From NCBI GenBank assembly GCA_001314845.1, contig LJZQ01000024.1, forward strand, positions 1-63,233: a DNA stretch of 63,233 nt, read 5' to 3'. A program made the position numbers and the translations under genes. Below, piece after piece: positions 58,089 through 63,233 of the stretch. Each line of letters opens with the position of its first letter. Position 1 is the first letter of the stretch. A model generated the notes under the pieces. It ran no database searches and had not been told where the DNA came from. It saw nothing but the letters and a program-made list of their open reading frames with translations. This stretch comes from Marinobacter excellens HL-55. GTDB taxonomy: Bacteria; Pseudomonadota; Gammaproteobacteria; Pseudomonadales; Oleiphilaceae.

Positions 58089-58140
58089 CGTATGATGGGA
58101 TAACAAAGACAAAAACTGACAACAATGAGGACAAGGCACC

Positions 58141-59010
58141 ATGGCACAGATCGCGTTTATCGGACTTGGCGTAATGGGATACCCGATGGCTGGCCACCTG
58201 AGCAAGGCCGGCCACAGCGTGTCCGTCTGGAACCGAACATCGAAAACAGCGCAACAATGGGCCAATGAGTATGGTGGAGCGGCTGCTGACAGCATTGCAG
58301 AGGCCGTTTCACAGGCCGAAATCATCCTGACCTGTGTTGGCGCCGACAAGGACCTCAGAGAGGTCTACGAGTCGCCTGAAGGCATTATCGCCCACGCGCC
58401 CTCCTCCGCCATCCTGATTGACCACACAACCGCTTCCGCCGGCGTTGCCGAAGCTTTGGCAAAATCTGCCAACCACCGCGGCCTCAGCTTTATTGACGCA
58501 CCGGTTTCCGGCGGCCAACAGGGTGCTGAAAAAGGCCAGTTAACCATCATGTGTGGCGGCGCACAGGAACACTTTGATGCCGTTCGGCCGGTCCTTGAGT
58601 GCTACGCCCGGGCACTTACCTTGATGGGAGCCGTCGGCAGTGGCCAGAAAACCAAGATGGTAAACCAGATTGCCATTGCCGGACTGGTGCAAGGCCTGTC
58701 TGAGGCCCTGCATTTTGCCGAACAGGCGGAACTGGACGTTCGCAAGGTCGTTGATGTGATTTCCAAGGGTGCCGCCCAGTCATGGCAGATGGAAAACCGC
58801 TCCGGAACGATGATTGATGGTGAGTTCGAGCACGGATTTGCCGTGGACTGGATGCGCAAGGACCTGGGAATCTGCCTGGATGAAGCCCGCCGCAATGGCT
58901 CAAAACTGCCAGTAGCTGCTCTGGTGGATCAGTTCTATGGTGATGTACAGGATATGGGAGGCAATCGGTGGGATACGTCTTCGCTGATTGAGCGACTTCG
59001 GAAAAAGTAA
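58141..59010 (+). CDS. Beta-hydroxyacid dehydrogenase (3-hydroxyisobutyrate dehydrogenase family)
   Basis: This 289-residue oxidoreductase has the Rossmann motif IAFIGLGVMGYPMAGHLSKAG at the N-terminus, the substrate loop DAPVSGGQQGAEKGQLTIMCGG (near 120) and the catalytic Lys in KTKMVNQIAIAG (near 171). Relatives reduce glyoxylate, succinic semialdehyde or tartronate semialdehyde or oxidise 3-hydroxyisobutyrate; the substrate cannot be told. It starts 104 bp after gltA, behind the gltA terminator, and converges on topA. Confidence 0.88.
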   Translation: MAQIAFIGLGVMGYPMAGHLSKAGHSVSVWNRTSKTAQQWANEYGGAAADSIAEAVSQAEIILTCVGADKDLREVYESPEGIIAHAPSSAILIDHTTASAGVAEALAKSANHRGLSFIDAPVSGGQQGAEKGQLTIMCGGAQEHFDAVRPVLECYARALTLMGAVGSGQKTKMVNQIAIAGLVQGLSEALHFAEQAELDVRKVVDVISKGAAQSWQMENRSGTMIDGEFEHGFAVDWMRKDLGICLDEARRNGSKLPVAALVDQFYGDVQDMGGNRWDTSSLIERLRKK

Positions 59011-59021
59011 TGCTTTTCCGA
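58998..59021. repeat. Inverted repeat spanning the stop codon of the dehydrogenase gene
   Basis: TCGGAAAA and TTTTCCGA form a perfect 8-bp inverted repeat with an 8-nt loop that contains the TAA stop codon. No T-run follows, so a terminator role is not clear. Confidence 0.5.
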
Positions 59022-59047
59022 GGACCGATCCGAAAGGGGTAATAACG

Positions 59048-59099
59048 ACGAAATCCGCGAATCAACGCCAGAGCCGAGGCATTGATTCGCGGATTTCGT
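59048..59099. repeat. Perfect 18-bp inverted repeat between convergent genes
   Basis: ACGAAATCCGCGAATCAA and TTGATTCGCGGATTTCGT are exact reverse complements with a 16-nt spacer. The element lies between the convergent dehydrogenase and topA genes. No T-run follows on either strand. It could be a rho-independent-like stop without U-tract, an mRNA-end protector or a site for a mobile element. Confidence 0.85.
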
Positions 59100-59109
59100 A
59101 ACTAGAAAA

Positions 59110-61749
59110 TCACTTCTTTTTATCTCTGGGAACCCAGCGCCCGCCTTCATACCAGGCAGACCAGCCCGTCGCTTTGCCGTCTTGCTCTGACATCACGTAC
59201 TGCTCTTTGGATTTCCGGCTGTAGCGGATCACCGACGGGTTGCCCTCAGGATCCTTCTCCGGAGCGTCCATCAGGTAATCGTACTTCGGATCGATTTCCT
59301 TGCGGTGCGGTTTGATTTCCATCACCAGTGGCGGCCTGGTTTCCCGGTTCTTCGGGAATTTACTGGCCGCAAGGAACAGCCCAGAGGCGCCATCACGCAG
59401 CACATAGGTGTCGTCAACCTTCTGGCACTGCAACTCCGGCATCGGCACCGGGTCCATCTTGGGTGGCGCTGGCTCACCGCTCTTCAGTAGCTTACGAGTG
59501 TTCTTACACGCATCGCTGGTACAGCCAAAGTATTTGCCAAAGCGACCGGTCTTCAACTGCATCTCCGAGCCGCACTTATCACACTCCAGCGTCGGTCCGT
59601 CGTATCCTTTAATCCGGAACGTGCCCTGTTCTACCTCGTAGCCGGAACAGTCAGGATTGTTACCGCACACATGGAGCTTGCGGGTCTCATCAACCAGGTA
59701 GCTGTCCATGGCGGTACCGCACTTGCCACAGCGGCGCTTTTTACGGAGCAGCCGGGTTTCGCCCTCGCCTTCCACATCTTCATCGGCGCTGACCACTTCG
59801 TCACCGGAAACCAGGTTGATGGTGGTTTTGCAGCGCTCCTTCGGAGGCAACGAATAGCCAGAGCAACCTAGGAACACCCCGGTACTGGCCACTCGTATTT
59901 GCATGTTCCGGCCGCAGCTGGGGCACGCAATGTCGGTTTCGGTCGGCGTGTTCGCACGCATACCACCATCCGGCTGCTCAGCGCTTTCGAGCTGATTGCG
60001 GAATTTGGCGTAAAAATCGTTGAGCACCTTCTTCCAGTTCACATCACCGCCGGCGATATGATCCAGCTCACCTTCCAGGCGGGCAGTGAAATCGTAATCC
60101 ATCAGATTGGGAAAAGATTCCGCCAGTCGTTCAGTCACAATCTCGCCCATCTTCTCGGCGTAGAACCGACGGTTCTGAAGGCGTACGTAGCCCCGATCCT
60201 GGATGGTTGAAATAATTGAAGCGTAGGTCGATGGTCTGCCAATACCCTGTTTTTCGAGCTCTTTAACCAGGCTAGCTTCTGTGTAGCGCGGAGAAGGCTT
60301 GGTGAAATGCTGAGTTGGATCGAGTTTTTTGAGATCCAGAACCTCATCAACCTTGATGTCTGGCAGCGCCACATCTTCATCTTTCTTGGCAGACTGAGGC
60401 GCTGCCTTCAGAAAACCTTCAAACTTGATGATTCGACCACGAGTACGCAGTTCGTAATCACCGTTAGCAACAACAATCGACGTACTCAGGAACTCGGCAT
60501 CAGCCATCTGGCAAGCAATAAACTGACGCCAGATCAGGTCGTAGAGCTTTTCTGCGTCTTTTTCCAAGCCTGAGATATCAGTAGGCCGGACCGAGACATC
60601 CGAGGGACGGATCGCCTCGTGCGCTTCCTGTGCACCTTCTTTGCTGCCGTATAAACGCGGGTTGTCAGGCAGATAGCGCTCACCGAACTGTTTCTGGACG
60701 AACTCACGACAACTGGCAACCGCATCCTGGCTCAAGTTGGTCGAGTCGGTACGCATGTAGGTAATGTAGCCCGCCTCATAGAGGCGCTGCGCCAGCATCA
60801 TGGTCTTTTTGACACTGAAACCCATGCGGTTACTGGCAGCCTGCTGCAATGTCGAGGTAATAAAGGGAGCCGAAGGCTTTGATCGGGTGGGTTTGTCTTC
60901 CCGCTTGGCCACCTTGAAGCCACCGTCTTTGAGACGAGCCACATGTTCGTTGCTTTGTGCTTCGATCACCGGGCGGTAAGGCTTGTCGTTATGCCGCGTA
61001 ACCTCAAAACGCACCGGCTCTTTAGCGCCCGCGGTACCAAGGTCGGCATGCAACTGCCAGAACTCTTCCGGGATAAATTTGCGGATTTCCCGCTCACGCT
61101 CAACAATCAAGCGAACCGCAACAGACTGCACTCGCCCGGCCGACAAACCACGGGCAATCTTCGCCCACAACAGGGGCGACACCATATAACCAACAACCCG
61201 ATCAAGGAAACGACGGGCCTGCTGAGCATTAACGCGGTCGTTGTCGAGACTTCCGGGGTCTTTAAAAGCCTCCTGAATAGCGCGCTTGGTGATTTCGTTG
61301 AAGACAACGCGCCGGTATTTTTCAGGTTCGCCGCCAATCGTTTGCTGAAGGTGCCAGGCAATGGCCTCCCCTTCTCTGTCCAAATCCGTTGCCAGATAGA
61401 TGTGGTCGGCAGACTTGGCCAGGCGCTTCAGTTCGCTGACGACTTTTTCCTTGCCGGGCAGAATCTCGTAGCGAGCGCTCCAGTCCTGGTCAGGATCTAC
61501 ACCCATCCGGGCAACCAGTTGCTCCCTGGACTTGCGCTTTTTGTGCTCGACCTTTTCCTCCGGACTCAGTTTACGAGTGACTGCAGCCTGTTTGGCCCGC
61601 TCTTTCGGGTCAGACTGACTACCACTGCCACTAACCGGCAGGTCGCGAATGTGGCCAACGCTGGATTTGACGATAAAATCCGAGCCCAGGTACTTGTTGA
61701 TGGTCTTCGCTTTCGCTGGCGACTCGACAATAACGAGACTTTTACCCAT
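59110..61749 (-). CDS. topA: TopA, DNA topoisomerase I
   Basis: This 879-residue type IA topoisomerase relaxes negative supercoils. It starts [22 protein letters not shown] with the toprim motif, has the second toprim part [17 protein letters not shown], and carries the catalytic Tyr in [14 protein letters not shown]. Three C-terminal zinc-ribbon modules are visible ([27 protein letters not shown]). A frame from 61824 adds 25 non-conserved residues; the ATG at 61749 is chosen. It lies downstream of fadA on the same strand but has its own promoter. Confidence 0.96.
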   Translation of the reverse strand: MGKSLVIVESPAKAKTINKYLGSDFIVKSSVGHIRDLPVSGSGSQSDPKERAKQAAVTRKLSPEEKVEHKKRKSREQLVARMGVDPDQDWSARYEILPGKEKVVSELKRLAKSADHIYLATDLDREGEAIAWHLQQTIGGEPEKYRRVVFNEITKRAIQEAFKDPGSLDNDRVNAQQARRFLDRVVGYMVSPLLWAKIARGLSAGRVQSVAVRLIVEREREIRKFIPEEFWQLHADLGTAGAKEPVRFEVTRHNDKPYRPVIEAQSNEHVARLKDGGFKVAKREDKPTRSKPSAPFITSTLQQAASNRMGFSVKKTMMLAQRLYEAGYITYMRTDSTNLSQDAVASCREFVQKQFGERYLPDNPRLYGSKEGAQEAHEAIRPSDVSVRPTDISGLEKDAEKLYDLIWRQFIACQMADAEFLSTSIVVANGDYELRTRGRIIKFEGFLKAAPQSAKKDEDVALPDIKVDEVLDLKKLDPTQHFTKPSPRYTEASLVKELEKQGIGRPSTYASIISTIQDRGYVRLQNRRFYAEKMGEIVTERLAESFPNLMDYDFTARLEGELDHIAGGDVNWKKVLNDFYAKFRNQLESAEQPDGGMRANTPTETDIACPSCGRNMQIRVASTGVFLGCSGYSLPPKERCKTTINLVSGDEVVSADEDVEGEGETRLLRKKRRCGKCGTAMDSYLVDETRKLHVCGNNPDCSGYEVEQGTFRIKGYDGPTLECDKCGSEMQLKTGRFGKYFGCTSDACKNTRKLLKSGEPAPPKMDPVPMPELQCQKVDDTYVLRDGASGLFLAASKFPKNRETRPPLVMEIKPHRKEIDPKYDYLMDAPEKDPEGNPSVIRYSRKSKEQYVMSEQDGKATGWSAWYEGGRWVPRDKKK

Positions 61750-61849
61750 ATCGGAGATCTGTATCCTTGGCGATAAATCGGTTAAGTGCAGAGTAAACCG
61801 CAAACTCGCATAAAAATCAGGCAACTGGAAAACATGAAGGCTGCCATTG

Positions 61850-61878
61850 TGTATAGGCTCACTGTTTTACAGGGTCAA
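61850..61878 (-). promoter_or_regulatory. Sigma-70 promoter of topA
   Basis: On the minus strand TTGACC (61873-61878) and TATACA (61850-61855) are 17 bp apart. The leader to the topA ATG would be about 93 nt. Both boxes are close to consensus. Confidence 0.75.
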
Positions 61879-61957
61879 GAATAGCAAGACAACCCATTCT
61901 TTGACTTCCATGGCGCTTTTTTTGAGATATCAACGCACATTAGCGCCGACAGAAACA

Positions 61958-61985
61958 GGAAGGCCCGGCAAAAGCCGGGCCTCCT
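61958..61985 (-). terminator. Terminator of fadA
   Basis: The stem AGGCCCGGC/GCCGGGCCT has a 4-nt loop, 30 bp after the fadA stop. The following bases on the minus strand are TCCTGTTT, a weak T-rich tail, so it may be only moderately efficient. Confidence 0.6.
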
Positions 61986-62014
61986 GAACAAGCATGACTG
62001 ATCGCACTAACGGA

Positions 62015-63217
<1,203 letters not shown>

Positions 63218-63233
63218 TCAGGGTTAGCCAAAG

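Overview
The window looks like a chromosomal segment of a marine gammaproteobacterium close to Marinobacter. This is inferred from protein character and gene order only: gacA-uvrC-pgsA, thiBPQ behind a TPP riboswitch, cheV-cheR divergent from flgA-flgM-flgN, a GntR gene followed by smc-zipA-ligA, trpS-scpA-scpB-rluB, sdhCDAB-sucAB-lpd-sucCD divergent from gltA, and fadA-topA. Coding density is high and almost everything is core genome. The only trace of a mobile element is a short tandem repeat at the extreme left edge.

Left part (1-15.7 kb). Four 23-bp direct repeats (6-97) are followed by an SOS-controlled umuDC pair with a LexA box, a tRNA-Gly/tRNA-Cys unit with a clear sigma-70 promoter, and an exported L,D-transpeptidase-like protein. 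A TPP riboswitch then leads thiBPQ. Directly behind thiQ, with no visible terminator, lies a four-gene MCE-type lipid ABC transporter (STAS-MlaE fusion, MlaF, MlaD, PqiC-like lipoprotein). On the other strand follow gacA-uvrC-pgsA, a small UPF0270-like gene and a chemoreceptor gene.

Middle part (15.8-32.2 kb). This part holds azlCD, a DUF1330-like gene, tRNA-Ser, an isochorismatase-like hydrolase with a double-cupin protein, a DUF7352-like gene, and an MFS/NhaR-like pair. The flagellar and chemotaxis block cheV-cheR // flgA-flgM-flgN follows, with a sigma-54-like site before flgA and a sigma-28 promoter before flgM. An unusual MshEN-DUF6160-like fusion gene converges on flgN. Then come a periplasmic cyclophilin, mnmC, a CBS-domain protein and a very large lipoprotein with Calx-beta-like and propeller-like repeats.

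Right part (32.3-63.2 kb). This is housekeeping DNA: ligA, zipA, smc and a GntR/FCD regulator; a diguanylate cyclase; rluB, scpB, scpA and trpS; the TCA block sucDC-lpd-sucBA-sdhBADC, read leftward and divergent from gltA; a beta-hydroxyacid dehydrogenase; topA; and fadA, whose fadB partner is probably just outside the right edge. The TCA genes encode a contiguous path: citrate synthase (gltA), 2-oxoglutarate dehydrogenase (sucA, sucB, lpd), succinyl-CoA synthetase (sucCD) and succinate dehydrogenase (sdhCDAB).

No CRISPR array, prophage, toxin-antitoxin pair, secretion island or recognisable new defence system was seen. The most promising unknowns are the MshEN-DUF6160-like fusion protein, the 893-residue lipoprotein, the placement of a lipid transporter behind a thiamine riboswitch operon, and the structured RNA region between sdhB and sucA.
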